A DNA stretch of 5,785 bases from Candidatus Omnitrophota bacterium (GTDB lineage: Bacteria; Ratteibacteria; UBA8468; MWAK01). Shown here piece after piece: positions 5,765 to 5,785 of the stretch. Position numbers and translations under genes: made by a program. The notes below the pieces were generated by a model. That model searched no databases and was not told the DNA's origin. It saw only the letters and a list, made by a program, of their open reading frames with translations. The stretch covers positions 1 to 5,785 of the forward strand of contig JAPLMK010000044.1 in NCBI GenBank assembly GCA_026387085.1, given 5' to 3'. Each line of letters starts with the position of its first letter. Position 1 is the first letter of the stretch.

Positions 5765-5785
5765 TGGGGTTAGAAAAACAGTTGG

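Overview
The window is a compact, gene-dense piece of a bacterial chromosome with close to balanced base composition. All six complete or near-complete genes and one edge-truncated gene lie on the minus strand. A single plus-strand element, a cobalamin riboswitch, sits at the right edge. A PilT-type pilus retraction ATPase, a SPOR-domain cell-envelope protein and a sugar-nucleotide transferase suggest a Gram-negative-type cell. Proteins are collinear with common bacterial families but divergent in detail, and several genes lack a Shine-Dalgarno sequence. An uncultured or candidate lineage is plausible, but I cannot name a phylum from the sequence alone.

Layout from right to left, in the direction of minus-strand transcription. 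The cobalamin aptamer (about 5594-5764) points out of the window toward an unseen plus-strand gene. Divergent from it is a sugar-1-phosphate nucleotidyltransferase (4766-5479), which ends at an intrinsic terminator (4701-4741). The U-tract of that terminator runs directly into the -35 region of the next promoter, whose -10 is a perfect TATAAT at 4681-4686. From there runs a probable operon: a 62-aa RNA polymerase omega-like protein (4453-4641), a TPR/SPOR lipoprotein-like or secreted protein (3641-4384), PilT (2536-3630), a CPBP-family membrane protease (1643-2518), PurD (345-1646) and the N-terminus of an ABC transporter ATPase (1-314, cut by the window edge). The ABC gene also has a good promoter of its own inside the end of purD.

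The most striking point is in the CPBP protease gene. Its family match and reading frame continue past an in-frame TAA at 1739-1741 for 31 more codons, which carry the third conserved motif (HxxxN). The frame then ends in an exact ATGA overlap with the purD start. This is a single-codon nonsense interruption of an otherwise intact gene: a young pseudogene, a sequence error, or (less likely) readthrough. Other points worth a second look are a visible L5-L13 kissing-loop pairing in the riboswitch, the fused terminator and promoter, a strong excess of the hexamer TTCCGG/CCGGAA, and competing hairpins before the SPOR gene. I see no mobile element, CRISPR array, tRNA or rRNA, and nothing that amounts to a wholly new defence or metabolic system.
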